Made by a program: the position numbers and the translations under genes. 64,000 nucleotides of DNA. It comes from Desulfotignum sp. (lineage in GTDB: Bacteria > Desulfobacterota > Desulfobacteria > Desulfobacterales > Desulfobacteraceae). Below the pieces are notes generated by a model that ran no database searches, was not told where the DNA came from, and saw only the letters and a list, made by a program, of their open reading frames with translations. This document shows, piece by piece, positions 25,864 to 36,500 of this stretch (position 1 is its first letter; every line of letters starts with the position of its first letter). The DNA lies in NCBI GenBank assembly GCA_011390635.1, contig JAABSA010000006.1:62001-126000 (forward strand). The letters run 5' to 3'.

Positions 25864-28074
25864 ATGGGAAACCTGAAAGAACCCTATATCAAATTCATCC
25901 TCTATATTGCCGTCATTGTGCTGGTGAACATCGTGGGACTGACCCTTTTCTTCAGGGCCGATCTCACCCGCAACCAGATCTTTTCTCTGTCCGAAGCCAG
26001 CAAAGAGGCAGTTTCCACCCTTTCCGAACCCCTAAGCGTCAAGGTTTTTTTCTCAAAAAACCTGCCCGCCCCACATAACAACACGGAGCGGTATCTGCGG
26101 GACCTTCTGGAAGAATATGCAACCAGGGCCGGGCGGCTGTTCAACTACAGCTTTTACAATGTATCTTCTGAAGAGGGAGACCTGCGTGCCAGCGCCGGTG
26201 AAAACCGGGAAATGGCCCGAAGCTATGGGATTTCTCCCATCCAGATACGCATCATGGAAAATGATGAGCTCAAATTTCAAAACGCATTTATGGGCCTGGT
26301 GATCATCCATGGCGATCTCATTGAAAAAATCAATGCCGTCACTGCCACAGACGGACTGGAATACCAGTTGACCACTGCCATCGAAAAACTCAACAACAAG
26401 GTCTCGGCACTGCTGCGGGTACAGGAAAAGATCCAGGCAACATTATATCTTTCCTCTTCTCTGAATACCATCGCTCCTCTCATCGGTCTGGATAATTTGC
26501 CGGGCCTGGCAGACGCGGTGGAAAAAACCATTGCAGATATCAACGCCAGAAGCCGGGGTATTCTGGATTTTGCGCACACAGATATCTCAGACAGACAGAC
26601 CCTGAATGAAATCGGTGATAAATATGATCTCATGGCCCTGTCCTGGCCGGCCATGCCGGAAAAAAACATCCAGGCAGGCCACGGCGCTGCCGGACTGGTG
26701 CTTGAATACAAAGACCAGTCAACCAGCCTGCCGTTACTCTCTGCCATGGATCTGCCCATCATCGGCACCACCTACCAGATGGCCGACCCTGATTCTCTTA
26801 AAGAAGAAATCACCGGCATCATGGAAAAAATGATCGGGATCAACATGGATATCGGATTTCTGGCCGATCACGGCACCCATACCCTGGGACCGGACCGCAT
26901 GGCCATGATGCAGGGACAGCAGGGAGGGGGCATGCAGGTATTCAACAACTTGTTGTCCTCCCGGTACAATATCAGACAGATTACCCTCAAAGACCAGGAC
27001 ATTCCCGAGGGTCTCAACTGTTTGATCATCGCCAAACCCACCGAACCGTTTTCTGCGTATGAACTGTTCCAGATCGACCAGGCATTGATGCGCGGCACCA
27101 ATATCGCCTTTTTTGGAGATGCGTTTCAGGAACTTATGCCCCGGGGCGGCATGGGCATGCCCCAGTACAAACCTATTGACACCGGCCTGGAAAAACTGCT
27201 GGCCCACTATGGCATATCCATGCGACCCGCCTATGTGCTGGATAAAAACGCTTATAAGCACCAGCCCCGGGAAGGCGGGGAACAGATTGTCTATTTTGCC
27301 CCCATGCTCAAGGAAAAATCCATCAACAACACCCCGGATTTCATGAAAAATATCAAGGGCCTCATTGCCATGCAGGCCAGCCCGCTGAAACTGGTATCCG
27401 GCAACATTGATACCTCCCGGGTTACTGCCACCAAACTGCTGGGCACCTCTGACGAATCCTGGCTCATGCAGGGCAATATCAACCTCAACCCCATGTTCCT
27501 TTCCCCGCCTGAATCTGCTGAAGAGATGAACACCTATGACCTGGCGTATATCCTTGAGGGAACCTTTACCAGCTATTTCAAGGATAAACCAGTTCCACAA
27601 AAAGAAATCGGCGACACCGATACAGGGGAACCATCCGAACAGGGATCAGAGATCCAGAACGGTATCCAGGCAGAAAAGGATACAACCATCACGAGGACAG
27701 ACCAGGACCAGACCACAGCCCGGGGGGTTGTGGCTCAAAACCGGCTTGTGGAAACCTCCAAGCCAGCCAAAATATTTGTACTGGGGTGTTCCCAGATGCT
27801 CCAGGACAATATGCTGGATCCGGAAGGCAGAACCACCAATGCCACCTTTATACTCAACACCATTGACCACCTCAACGGAAGAGACAACATTGCCGCCATG
27901 CGCAGCAAACAGCAGACCTTAAATCCCCTGGCTCCCACCACCCCCGTTATGCGGGGGATGATAAAAGCGTTCAATATTGCAGGACTGCCGGTGCTGGTCA
28001 TCCTGTTCGGCCTGGGTGTATGGGCTGCGCGGAAGGCAAAAAAGAAGAAAATCTCCAACATGTTCACTGTATAA
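25864..28074 (+). CDS. GldG-like ABC auxiliary protein
   Basis: A 736-residue protein with an N-terminal helix (about 13-33) and a C-terminal helix (about 703-724), and a large extracytoplasmic domain between. DLTRNQIFSLSEASKEAVSTL and VKVFFSKNLPAP are the usual start of the GldG/ABC-auxiliary family, and FLADHGTHTLG lies in its middle domain. Residues near 580-620 are a low-complexity, charged linker rich in T, D, Q and E. AAGGAG precedes the ATG. It probably forms a membrane complex with the two preceding gene products. Function unknown. Confidence 0.8.
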   Translation: MGNLKEPYIKFILYIAVIVLVNIVGLTLFFRADLTRNQIFSLSEASKEAVSTLSEPLSVKVFFSKNLPAPHNNTERYLRDLLEEYATRAGRLFNYSFYNVSSEEGDLRASAGENREMARSYGISPIQIRIMENDELKFQNAFMGLVIIHGDLIEKINAVTATDGLEYQLTTAIEKLNNKVSALLRVQEKIQATLYLSSSLNTIAPLIGLDNLPGLADAVEKTIADINARSRGILDFAHTDISDRQTLNEIGDKYDLMALSWPAMPEKNIQAGHGAAGLVLEYKDQSTSLPLLSAMDLPIIGTTYQMADPDSLKEEITGIMEKMIGINMDIGFLADHGTHTLGPDRMAMMQGQQGGGMQVFNNLLSSRYNIRQITLKDQDIPEGLNCLIIAKPTEPFSAYELFQIDQALMRGTNIAFFGDAFQELMPRGGMGMPQYKPIDTGLEKLLAHYGISMRPAYVLDKNAYKHQPREGGEQIVYFAPMLKEKSINNTPDFMKNIKGLIAMQASPLKLVSGNIDTSRVTATKLLGTSDESWLMQGNINLNPMFLSPPESAEEMNTYDLAYILEGTFTSYFKDKPVPQKEIGDTDTGEPSEQGSEIQNGIQAEKDTTITRTDQDQTTARGVVAQNRLVETSKPAKIFVLGCSQMLQDNMLDPEGRTTNATFILNTIDHLNGRDNIAAMRSKQQTLNPLAPTTPVMRGMIKAFNIAGLPVLVILFGLGVWAARKAKKKKISNMFTV

Positions 28075-28086
28075 GGATGGTTTGCC

Positions 28087-29127
28087 ATGAAAAAACAATA
28101 CCTGATTCTGATCCTGCTGATTGTGGTCCTGAGCGGCTATCTTATTGTTAAAAAAGAAGACCGCCGCCATTACACCCTGCCGTCCCAACCGGCTGTGACA
28201 GCCAGTGAGGTGGACCGGCTGATTATCAAAAAACAAACCCGCTCCATTGAATTCACCCGCAAAGAAGACTTCTGGGTGATCACTGACAACGAATATCCGG
28301 TTGATGATACCGCCATGAGCCAGATGCTGGACGTAGTTTCACAGTTGACCCTCACGGCCCTGGTATCTGAAAACCAGGATACTATCCGGTATGAACTCGA
28401 TGACGAACATGGTGTGGATGTAACCGCTTACAGTGGAAACACCCCGTTGCTGTCATTCAAGATCGGAAAAAACGCCTCCACTTTCAACCACACCTTTGTG
28501 ATGCTCAAAAATGATCCCAATATCTATCATGCCAAAGACAGCTTCAGAATGCATTTTGATAAAACCGTTGCAGAATTTCGAGACAAACAGGTGCTGGATT
28601 TTTCAGAAAGCACCATCAAAAAGATCAGCATACAGATCCAGGAAAAAAACATTCATCTGACAGCCCGGGATCTGCAAAACGACAACATCCGGGCGGATCA
28701 ATCTGAGACCGGGCAAGCCCCGACCGAAATCCAGGCGGATCAATCTGACACCAGTCAGGCTTTAGCCGAGACCCGGGCGGCTGGCTCTGAGACAGTCTTC
28801 CGGTATGAAGACGGATCATCACCTGATCCAAAAACCGTCTCCAATCTTTTGTCTACCCTGGCCGGCCTGACCTGTGACCGGTTTCTGGACAATCCTGACA
28901 CGAACACCTTGGGAAAAGAACCGCCTCATCTGAAAATCACCTTGGAAAATGATGAGCCCATTGTACTTTCCGTGTTTAACCAAGCTACGGATGATCAGGT
29001 CTTTGGCATTTCCTCCATGAATGGGTATGCGTTTGCCTTCAAAAACCATGTTGCAAAGGATCTCCAATCCTATGCCCGTGAACTTGCCGGACTGTCCCCG
29101 GAAAAAGAAGCGGACACGCCCGAGTGA
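28087..29127 (+). CDS. DUF4340 domain protein
   Basis: A 346-residue protein with an N-terminal anchor (LILILLIVVLSGYLIV) and an extracytoplasmic beta-rich body. VDRLIIKKQTRSIEFTRKEDFWVIT and DDTAMSQMLDVVSQLTL are typical of DUF4340 proteins that accompany GldG-like genes. Residues about 202-236 are an insertion built from a 14-residue repeat (ADQSETGQAPTEI type), encoded by 42-base DNA repeats. The stop overlaps the plsC start. Role unknown. Confidence 0.75.
   Translation: MKKQYLILILLIVVLSGYLIVKKEDRRHYTLPSQPAVTASEVDRLIIKKQTRSIEFTRKEDFWVITDNEYPVDDTAMSQMLDVVSQLTLTALVSENQDTIRYELDDEHGVDVTAYSGNTPLLSFKIGKNASTFNHTFVMLKNDPNIYHAKDSFRMHFDKTVAEFRDKQVLDFSESTIKKISIQIQEKNIHLTARDLQNDNIRADQSETGQAPTEIQADQSDTSQALAETRAAGSETVFRYEDGSSPDPKTVSNLLSTLAGLTCDRFLDNPDTNTLGKEPPHLKITLENDEPIVLSVFNQATDDQVFGISSMNGYAFAFKNHVAKDLQSYARELAGLSPEKEADTPE
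28692..28794 (+). repeat. 42-base tandem repeat inside the DUF4340 gene
   Basis: Units begin at 28692, 28734 and 28776, each opening with GGCGG. Units 1 and 2 share GGCGGATCAATCTGA, and the third is partial and diverged. The period is a multiple of three, so the frame is kept, and the repeat encodes a flexible S/T/Q/A-rich linker. Confidence 0.75.
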
Positions 29128-29852
29128 ACCGGTTTTTAAAGCTTATATATCAGCCCTATAAATGGATCGTGGTGGTGCCGTTCATGTTTGCCATCACCAT
29201 GATCATGGGATTGCTCTGCATCTGTGTGGGGCTTGTGTTCACCCAGGATGCTGCCAATATGACGGCTGTTTTATGGTCCAGACTCTCCTGCGCCATCGTC
29301 CCCTTTCGCGTGACCCTGACAGGAAAGAAAAACTATAACCGCCACCAGGCTTACGTTGTGGTGGCCAACCACCAGTCCATGGCAGACATACCCGTGATCC
29401 ATGGATTCATGGGTTTGAACATCAAATGGGTCATGAAACAGGAACTGCGCAAAATCCCCATTTTCGGAACCGCCTGCCATTATCTGGGGTGTATTTTCAT
29501 AGACCGGTCCCACCGGGATGCTGCTATCCAGTCCATTCACAGGGCCAGAAAATATCTGTCCCCTAAAGCATCGGTGCTGTTTTTTGCAGAAGGCACCAGA
29601 AGCCGCACCGGGAAGGTGCATCGGTTTAAAAAAGGGGCCTTTGTGTTTGCCAGGGAAACAAAACTGCCGATCCTGCCGGTCACCATTAAAAATTCATATC
29701 AGATCCTGCCCCCGGACTCCCTGGACCTTGTGCCGGGAACCATAGACATTATTGTGCACCGGCCGGTGTATATACTGGCAACCGACCCGGACCGGATGGA
29801 TGAGGTGATAGAATCGGTCAGGGCCACCATTGCCGCGCCATTGCTCCAATAA
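29124..29852 (+). CDS. plsC: PlsC-type 1-acylglycerol-3-phosphate acyltransferase
   Basis: A 242-residue membrane-bound acyltransferase that makes phosphatidic acid. The catalytic H-x4-D is NHQSMAD, the glycerol-phosphate site is FAEGTRSRTGKVHRFKKGAF, and FIDRSHRD is the third block. A hydrophobic segment near 14-40 anchors it. The GTG start overlaps the DUF4340 stop by 4 bases, although the functional link is unclear. Acyl-chain preference cannot be read. Confidence 0.88.
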   Translation: MNRFLKLIYQPYKWIVVVPFMFAITMIMGLLCICVGLVFTQDAANMTAVLWSRLSCAIVPFRVTLTGKKNYNRHQAYVVVANHQSMADIPVIHGFMGLNIKWVMKQELRKIPIFGTACHYLGCIFIDRSHRDAAIQSIHRARKYLSPKASVLFFAEGTRSRTGKVHRFKKGAFVFARETKLPILPVTIKNSYQILPPDSLDLVPGTIDIIVHRPVYILATDPDRMDEVIESVRATIAAPLLQ

Positions 29853-30018
29853 AGTTTCCCCATGCTTGCCAGTAATTTCCATATAAAACCACACCGCTTT
29901 TGCCCTCCACCCTGTTTAGGGTAAATATCCACTTTACTCCCCTTTCGTAATTTTCTATAAAATCAGATTGATAATCTTCTTTTGCTGGAAATTTTTTGAT
30001 TTTATTCCCATTTTTTTC

Positions 30019-30074
30019 TTGACTTATATCACAGATTTCGTAAAAGTGGGTGTAAAGGTGGTGGAAAGTGGATG
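30019..30074 (+). promoter_or_regulatory. mraZ promoter and MraZ-type repeats
   Basis: TTGACT at 30019 is followed by a weak TAAAAG -10 at 30041. From 30046 to 30074 GTGG recurs three times at 10-12 base steps, in each case after AAA or AAAG (GTGGG, GGTGG, GTGGA). MraZ is known to bind short G-rich direct repeats before its own gene, so this is the likely autorepression site of the division cluster. The rest of the 249-base gap holds only a small ACCCT/AGGGT hairpin near 29917. Confidence 0.6.
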
Positions 30075-30101
30075 TTTTACCCAAAACAAAGGCCTATATA
30101 A

Positions 30102-30542
30102 GTGTTTCGATCAAGCTCCTTTCATACAATCGATCCAAAAGGCAGGATAATCATTCCGGCAAGATTCCGGAACGTCTTGAAGGCTGATGATGAATACGGA
30201 GTGGTGGTCTCCATCAAGGACGGATGTCTGTATGCGTACACGTTCAGTGAATGGAAACAGCTGGAGAAAAAAATTCTGGCAGCCAAAAGCGCAGTCATGG
30301 AAAAATTCAAGCGCTTTTTCCTGGGAAATGCCTGCCCTCTAAAATGTGACAAACAGGACAGAATTTTACTTCCCCAGAGTCTTCGCACCTATGCTGGAAT
30401 CGAAAAGGATATTGTCCTGGTAGGCCTGCTGGACCGGTTTGAAATCTGGGCCCGGGAAAAATGGGACCAGGAACAATCAAAAATGGACCAGGAACTTGTA
30501 CAAGCGGAAGTAAGAGAGGAAATTGCTTCCCTGGGGCTGTAA
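30102..30542 (+). CDS. mraZ: MraZ, transcriptional regulator of the dcw cluster
   Basis: A 146-residue protein with two AbrB-like MraZ halves: FHTIDPKGRIIIPARFRNVL at the start, and KCDKQDRILLPQSLRTYAGI in the middle. Each has the D-x-x-(G/D)-R-(I/V) core. In other bacteria it forms a ring and represses the division and wall operon. The start is GTG with AAAGG 9-10 bases upstream. It leads the cluster with G-rich repeats just before it. Confidence 0.93.
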   Translation: MFRSSSFHTIDPKGRIIIPARFRNVLKADDEYGVVVSIKDGCLYAYTFSEWKQLEKKILAAKSAVMEKFKRFFLGNACPLKCDKQDRILLPQSLRTYAGIEKDIVLVGLLDRFEIWAREKWDQEQSKMDQELVQAEVREEIASLGL

Positions 30543-30544
30543 CC

Positions 30545-31483
30545 ATGGGATTTGTGCATACGTCTGTCATGCCTGCCGAGGTATTTGCGTATCAAAACCT
30601 GAAACCCGGGGATGTGAGTGTGGACTGCACCCTGGGAGGTGCAGGCCATGCAAAATCAACCATCCAGGCCATACTTCCAGGTGGCATCCTGATCGGTATC
30701 GATCAGGACCATGAGGCAATTGCCAATGCAAAAAAGGTGCTGCATCCGTTTGCTGAAAACGTTTTACTGGTGCATGACAATTTCAACTGCCTTTCAAACA
30801 TCCTGGACCGGTATGATATCACTGGTGTTAATTCCATTGTCCTGGACCTGGGATTTTCACTGAACCAGATCACACAGGCACGCCGCGGATTCAGCTTTAA
30901 TCTGGATGAACCTTTGGACATGCGCATGGATATCAGAAACAACCTGACAGCCCAAACTATTGTCAACTCTTTTGAGGAAAAGGAGCTGGCAGATCTGTTC
31001 TTCACATTCGGGGAGGAAAAATTTTCCCGCAGGATTGCCAGGGCCATCATCATGGAAAGACAGGAGCATCCTGTCAAAACCACCCGGGATTTAACGCGCA
31101 TCATACTGGACAGTGTTCCCAAAAGCCGTACCGGCAGCCAAAAAATTCATCCAGCCACCCGGGTGTTCCAGGCCCTGCGCATTGCCGTAAACCAGGAACT
31201 GGAAAACCTTGCCATGTTTATGCAGCAGGTACCGGATCTACTGGTAAAAGGCGGCAGGATCTGCGTGATCTGTTTTCATTCTCTGGAGGACCGCATTGTA
31301 AAACAGCAGTTAAAAGCATTTGAAACCATCTGCACCTGCCCAAAGGGCCTGCCTCGATGTGTTTGCAATACAAAGCCGACCATGAAATCCATTGTCAAAA
31401 AGCCGCTGACACCGACATCCCGGGAAATGCAGGCCAATCCAATGGCCAGAAGTGCAAAACTTCGGGTTGCCGAAAGGATATAA
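30545..31483 (+). CDS. rsmH: RsmH (MraW), 16S rRNA m4C1402 methyltransferase
   Basis: A 312-residue SAM-dependent methyltransferase that N4-methylates C1402 of 16S rRNA. HTSVMPAEVF opens the protein, DCTLGGAGHAKSI is the SAM loop, and LDLGFSLNQI, RGFSFNLDEPLDMRMD and ICFHSLEDRIVK are family blocks. I start at ATG 30545, two bases past the mraZ stop. Upstream in-frame codons belong to mraZ. C-terminal SREMQANPMARSAKLRVAE is standard. Confidence 0.95.
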   Translation: MGFVHTSVMPAEVFAYQNLKPGDVSVDCTLGGAGHAKSTIQAILPGGILIGIDQDHEAIANAKKVLHPFAENVLLVHDNFNCLSNILDRYDITGVNSIVLDLGFSLNQITQARRGFSFNLDEPLDMRMDIRNNLTAQTIVNSFEEKELADLFFTFGEEKFSRRIARAIIMERQEHPVKTTRDLTRIILDSVPKSRTGSQKIHPATRVFQALRIAVNQELENLAMFMQQVPDLLVKGGRICVICFHSLEDRIVKQQLKAFETICTCPKGLPRCVCNTKPTMKSIVKKPLTPTSREMQANPMARSAKLRVAERI

Positions 31484-31486
31484 GAC

Positions 31487-31792
31487 ATGAATCAGAAACA
31501 CACTCCCGGAAAACAGGCCGGCACCGGTCTAAAATGGCTGGTACTCATATGTATTTTGTTTGGTGAACTGCTGATGCACACATGGGTGAGAACCGAGGCC
31601 ACTCAGACGATTGTCGAAATTTCCGCTGCCCAGTCCCGTTTGTCAGATCTGCTGTCTTACCAGAAGGCATTGGCACTGGAACGAGACCGGCTCACATCCG
31701 ACAATCGGATTATCCGCATCGCCCGATCGCAGCTCGGCCTGACAAGTGAAGTATTCAATCAGACCATCTACCTTAAGAAAGAAAACCTGTAA
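31487..31792 (+). CDS. ftsL: FtsL-like division protein
   Basis: A 101-residue bitopic protein: a short cytoplasmic tail, one helix near 17-32 (WLVLICILFGELLMHTW), then a periplasmic coiled coil with leucine heptads (SRLSDLLSYQKALALERDRL). Size, topology and location between rsmH and ftsI identify FtsL, which with FtsB and FtsQ activates FtsWI. Sequence conservation is low in this family. Its stop overlaps the ftsI start as TAATG. Confidence 0.82.
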   Translation: MNQKHTPGKQAGTGLKWLVLICILFGELLMHTWVRTEATQTIVEISAAQSRLSDLLSYQKALALERDRLTSDNRIIRIARSQLGLTSEVFNQTIYLKKENL

Positions 31793-33537
31793 TGGCAGAT
31801 GAACCGCACAAAAAAATCAGCAGGCGGGTGGTGGTAATTCAGGTCATGCTGGTGGCCACCCTGGTGTTACTGGGAATCAAATCATTTGATATCCAGATCC
31901 TTAAGGCAAAGATATATTCCCAGCGGGCGGAAAACGGATATTCCCGGGAACTGACCATCAAAGGGGAACGGGGACATATCCTGGACCGGAATCACAATAA
32001 ACTGGGAACCAGTCTGGATGCCATGACAATCATAGCCGACCCGCTGCACATTGAAGCCCCGGTCAAGATTGCCCGGATACTGGCCAATATTCTGGAAATT
32101 GACCCCAAAGCTCTGACTGAAAAATTTTCCACTGAAAAGCGGTATGCTGTTTTGGCGGAAGCTGTATCACCGGAACTGGCCGAAGAAATCCGAAAATTGC
32201 GCCTGCCGGGTATTTCTTTTACAAAAAGTTTTAAACGCTTTTACCCCAACCGGGATCTGGCTGCCCAGGTCATTGGGTTTACGGGGAAAAATGATATCGG
32301 CAGAGAAGGGCTTGAGTTCAAATACAATACGATCCTGGCGGGCAGAGAAATTGCGGTCACAGTCAGGAGAGATGGTGTCGGGCGGGTGCTGGACATTGAC
32401 AAAAAAACACAGGATGACCTGCGGGGCAATACCATAGTCTTGACTCTGGACAAAAAAATCCAGTTTCTGTCTGAAACCACGCTGGAACAAACCGTCAAAG
32501 ATCACAAGGCAAAATCGGGTCTGGCCCTGGTCATGCGGCCGGCCACAGGAGAAATTTTAGCCATTGCCCATTATCCCCGGTTCAATCCCAACAATTACCA
32601 GGACTTCAGCGATATCCCTTATAGAAACAGGGCGGTCACAGACGCATTTGAACCGGGGTCTGCCATGAAAGTATTTACCGCTGCCGCTGCCCTGGAAAAT
32701 GGGTTTACCCCCCAATCCATCTTTTTTTGTGAAAACGGCAGATACCGCATCGGCAGATATGTTGTCAATGACACCCACCCCCATGACTGGCTCTCCATTA
32801 ACCAGATCATCACCTATTCCAGTAATATAGGGGCTGTCAAAATGGCAGAAACTTTAGGAAAACAAACACTGTATAACTATCTGACCCGGTTTGGTTTCGG
32901 GGAAAAAACCCTGGTAGAATGCCCCGGAGAGACCGCCGGCACCCTGGCGGCACCAGCGCAATGGTCCAATATTGATACCGGGGCCATCTCCTTTGGCCAG
33001 GGGGTTTCTGTTTCAGCCATCCAGCTTATCTGCGCCATCAGTGCCATTGCCAACAATGGCAGGCTCATGAAACCCATGCTGATCAAAAAAATAATTTCCG
33101 GCACAGGCACAGACCTTCAGGTCTTTTCTCCCGCCCCGGTGCGCCAGGCCATATCCCCTCAGGTCGCATCCCGGGTCAAACATATGATGCGCCTGGCTGT
33201 CCAGGAAAAAGGCACCGGCACCAAGGCCTCCCTGGATGGATATACCGTGTGTGGAAAAACCGGAACTGCCCAGAAAGTGTCACCCGGCCAAAAACAATAT
33301 GCGAAAAACAAATATGTGTCGGTTTTTGCCGGTTTTGCACCACAAGAAAATCCCCAGCTGGCAATTCTTGTGGTGGTGGATGAACCCCAAAAAAAATACT
33401 ATGGCGGAGATGTTGCAGCCCCGGCTTTCAAGCATATTATGGCCCAATCCTTTCACTACCTGAGCATTCCCCCGACAAGTCCCGGCAGCATGGTGGCAGA
33501 ATCATCCACATTTGTCCCTGAAGGAGAAAACCTGTGA
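31792..33537 (+). CDS. ftsI: FtsI (PBP3), septal peptidoglycan transpeptidase
   Basis: A 581-residue class B penicillin-binding protein. One helix near 12-30 anchors it, and the pedestal domain begins at KGERGHILDRN. The catalytic serine is S290 in EPGSAMK, SxN is S343-N345 in YSSNIG, and the third motif is KTG 489-491 in CGKTGTAQ. There is no PASTA domain. It cross-links septal wall with FtsW, encoded downstream. The 3' end overlaps murEF by 4 bases. Confidence 0.95.
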   Translation: MADEPHKKISRRVVVIQVMLVATLVLLGIKSFDIQILKAKIYSQRAENGYSRELTIKGERGHILDRNHNKLGTSLDAMTIIADPLHIEAPVKIARILANILEIDPKALTEKFSTEKRYAVLAEAVSPELAEEIRKLRLPGISFTKSFKRFYPNRDLAAQVIGFTGKNDIGREGLEFKYNTILAGREIAVTVRRDGVGRVLDIDKKTQDDLRGNTIVLTLDKKIQFLSETTLEQTVKDHKAKSGLALVMRPATGEILAIAHYPRFNPNNYQDFSDIPYRNRAVTDAFEPGSAMKVFTAAAALENGFTPQSIFFCENGRYRIGRYVVNDTHPHDWLSINQIITYSSNIGAVKMAETLGKQTLYNYLTRFGFGEKTLVECPGETAGTLAAPAQWSNIDTGAISFGQGVSVSAIQLICAISAIANNGRLMKPMLIKKIISGTGTDLQVFSPAPVRQAISPQVASRVKHMMRLAVQEKGTGTKASLDGYTVCGKTGTAQKVSPGQKQYAKNKYVSVFAGFAPQENPQLAILVVVDEPQKKYYGGDVAAPAFKHIMAQSFHYLSIPPTSPGSMVAESSTFVPEGENL

Positions 33538-36500
33538 AGCTATCCCGATTGATCCAGGACATTATCCGGGTAAAGGTCCAAGATCATATGGATATTTGCG
33601 GCATCCAGACCAGGGCCCAGGATACCCTGCCCGGGCAATTGTTTTTTGCAATCAAAGGATATACGGCAGATGGCCATGATTATATGGACGAAGCCCTTGC
33701 CAGGGGTGCGGCTGCGGTGATCGCCGAAAAAAACCCAAAGAATCTGGACCGGGTCATTCTCGTGGAAAATTGCCGCAAAGCAGCCGCTGCCATAGCCGCC
33801 AGATTTTATGGCAACCCGTCCGAAGATATGACGTTGGTGGGCATTACCGGCACCAATGGTAAGACCACCACCACCTATCTGCTGGAGAGCATCTTTCTGG
33901 CCGCAGGTTTCAACTGCGGGGTCATCGGCACCATCAACATCCGTTACAACGGCAACATCCTGGAAAACCCCATCACCACGCCGGATGCAATGATACTTCA
34001 GCAAACCCTTTTTCACATGAAGCAGGCAGGGGTCACCCACGTCATTATGGAGGTATCCTCCCATGGACTGGACCAGTTCCGGGTGGATGGCTGCATTTTT
34101 AGCGCAGGGGTTTACACAAATTTGAGCCAGGACCATCTGGATTATCATCCGGACATGGAAACATATTATCTGTGCAAGAAACGGTTTTTCACAGAGATTC
34201 TGGCCAGTGCAGACAGAAACCGGAAGGTCCCCGCCGTCATCAACGTAGATGATGCCTGGGGACAAAAACTGGCTGACAGCCTGTCTTTTCCAGTCATCCG
34301 GGTGAGCTGCAAACACAAGGCAGAGATAGCGGCCACAGATATCTTCGACACTATCCAGGGGCTTTCCGGCCGGATTTTTTTAGGCAAACACTCTTTTGTG
34401 TTTCATTCATCCCTCACAGGTTTGTTCAACCTGGAAAATATACTATGTGCCGCCGGTGCTGCCCATGGTCTGGGTATTTCTTCCAGGCACATCCTGCAGG
34501 GGATTGAGGCATGTACCGGTATACCAGGGCGCCTGGAAAAGGTGGACGGCGGCATTAACCGTTATATGTTCGTGGATTATGCCCATACCCCTGGTGCCCT
34601 GGACTCCACTCTTCACACCCTGAAAAGCCGGGCTCCCGGGCGGTTGATAACCGTGTTTGGGTGCGGTGGGGACAGAGACAGATCCAAGCGCCCCCTCATG
34701 GGAAAAATAGCCTGTCAATACAGTGATGTGGCCATTGTCACCTCAGACAATCCCAGAACGGAAGATCCCGAACAGATTGTTTCCGATATCATGGCAGGTA
34801 TCACCGCACACGATATGCCCCATCTGTCTGTGAACGGCCCGTCCCGGGACGATGCATCTCCTTTGCCTGCCCATGACCAAGGGATTATCAGGCAGGTGGA
34901 CCGGAAAAAAGCAATACAGACAGCTCTACAGATTTCACGGCCCGGGGATACTATCATAGCAGCCGGAAAAGGCCATGAAACCTACCAGATAACCAATACA
35001 GGCACCATTCATTTTGATGACAAAGAAGAATTGAAAGCCGCATGCAAGGCATTGGCCCGAAGATTTTCCCCCATTGCCTGGAACCAGGCGGACCTGGAAG
35101 CAGCATTAGGATGCCCTCCGGTTCTGGATACCCTGGATGCAGGCACCTCTTTTGCCGGCATCAGCACCGATTCACGGACCATCCAGGCCGATGACGTTTT
35201 TGTGGCCCTGGCAGGGGATACCTTTGATGCCCATGATTTCATACCAGTACTTGTAAACAAAGGTATTCAGGCTTTTGTGGTCCGCACGGGAACCCATCTC
35301 ACCCTGGCAGAGCAGATACGGGACCAGGTGCGACACAAAGGGATTCTTTTGTTTGAAATCCAGGACACCCTGGCTGCACTGGGGAACCTCGGCCGGTTCC
35401 AGCGGCTTCGGTCCGGAGCAAAGGTGCTTGCCATCACAGGCTCCAACGGTAAGACCACCACCCGGAAAATGGCCCAGAAAATCTTTGAAACCACCTATGA
35501 CATCCTGGCTACCAAAAAAAATTTTAACAATGAAATCGGGGTGCCGGCAACCTTGTTATCACTTTCTTATGCCCACCAGTGGGCTGTAGTGGAATTGGGT
35601 ATGAACCAGCCCGGAGAAATGCAGCGCCTGTCGGCCATTGCCCGGCCGGACATTGCCCTGGTAACCAATACAGCCGGCGCCCACCTGGAAAAATTAAAAA
35701 CCCCTGACAATGTGGCCCGGGCCAAAGCACAGATTTTTGACCATGTACAAAAAAACAGCACCGCCATTGTGTATAAAGATGATCCAAGATTTCATATCCT
35801 GGAAACCGGCGCCAAAAAAAATCCGGATATTCAGCAAATTTTAACCTTTGGTAAAGGTGACAGCGCAGATGTTTATGCCACCGACATCGAATCTTCTAAA
35901 GACAGCACCTGGTTTACGGCCTGTATCAAAGGCGAATCCGCCCGGTTTCATCTTCACTCCCCTGCCCGGTTCATGGTAAACAATGCCCTGGCTGCCCTGG
36001 CTGCGGCATCTGCTGCCGGCATCAGCATGTGTGACATGCAGGCCGGCCTTGCTGCCTTTGTCCCGGTATCCGGGAGAATGGATATCCGCTGCCTTGGCAA
36101 CGGGATCCAGCTTATTGATGATACCTATAATGCCAACCCGGCATCGGTGGCACAGGCGTTGAAAACGCTGTCACGTCAGGCTGCCCAATCAGATCGGGGC
36201 CAAAACCGCCAGACTATTGCCGTACTGGGGGATATGCTGGAGCTGGGAGAGGCATCTGAAATCCGCCACTATGAAGTGGGCAAAACAGCAGCGCAACTGG
36301 GCATCAACCGCCTGTATCTTTTTGGCCCCCACAGCAGCCACACCTGCCGGGGGGCTTTGGAAAACGGCATGCCCCGGGCCGGTATTTTTTGCGGCACCAA
36401 ACACGAGATTGCCCATGATGTCCTGTCCCATGCACACCAGGGTGACTGGGTCCTGGTAAAAGGGTCCAGGGGCATGGCCATGGAAACCATCATCCAGCAG

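Noticed and set aside
24204-29127. Gliding motility locus
   Set aside because: Only the ABC core and auxiliary proteins are present; GldB, GldJ-N and Spr-type genes are absent, and similar ABC loci occur in non-gliding delta-proteobacteria.
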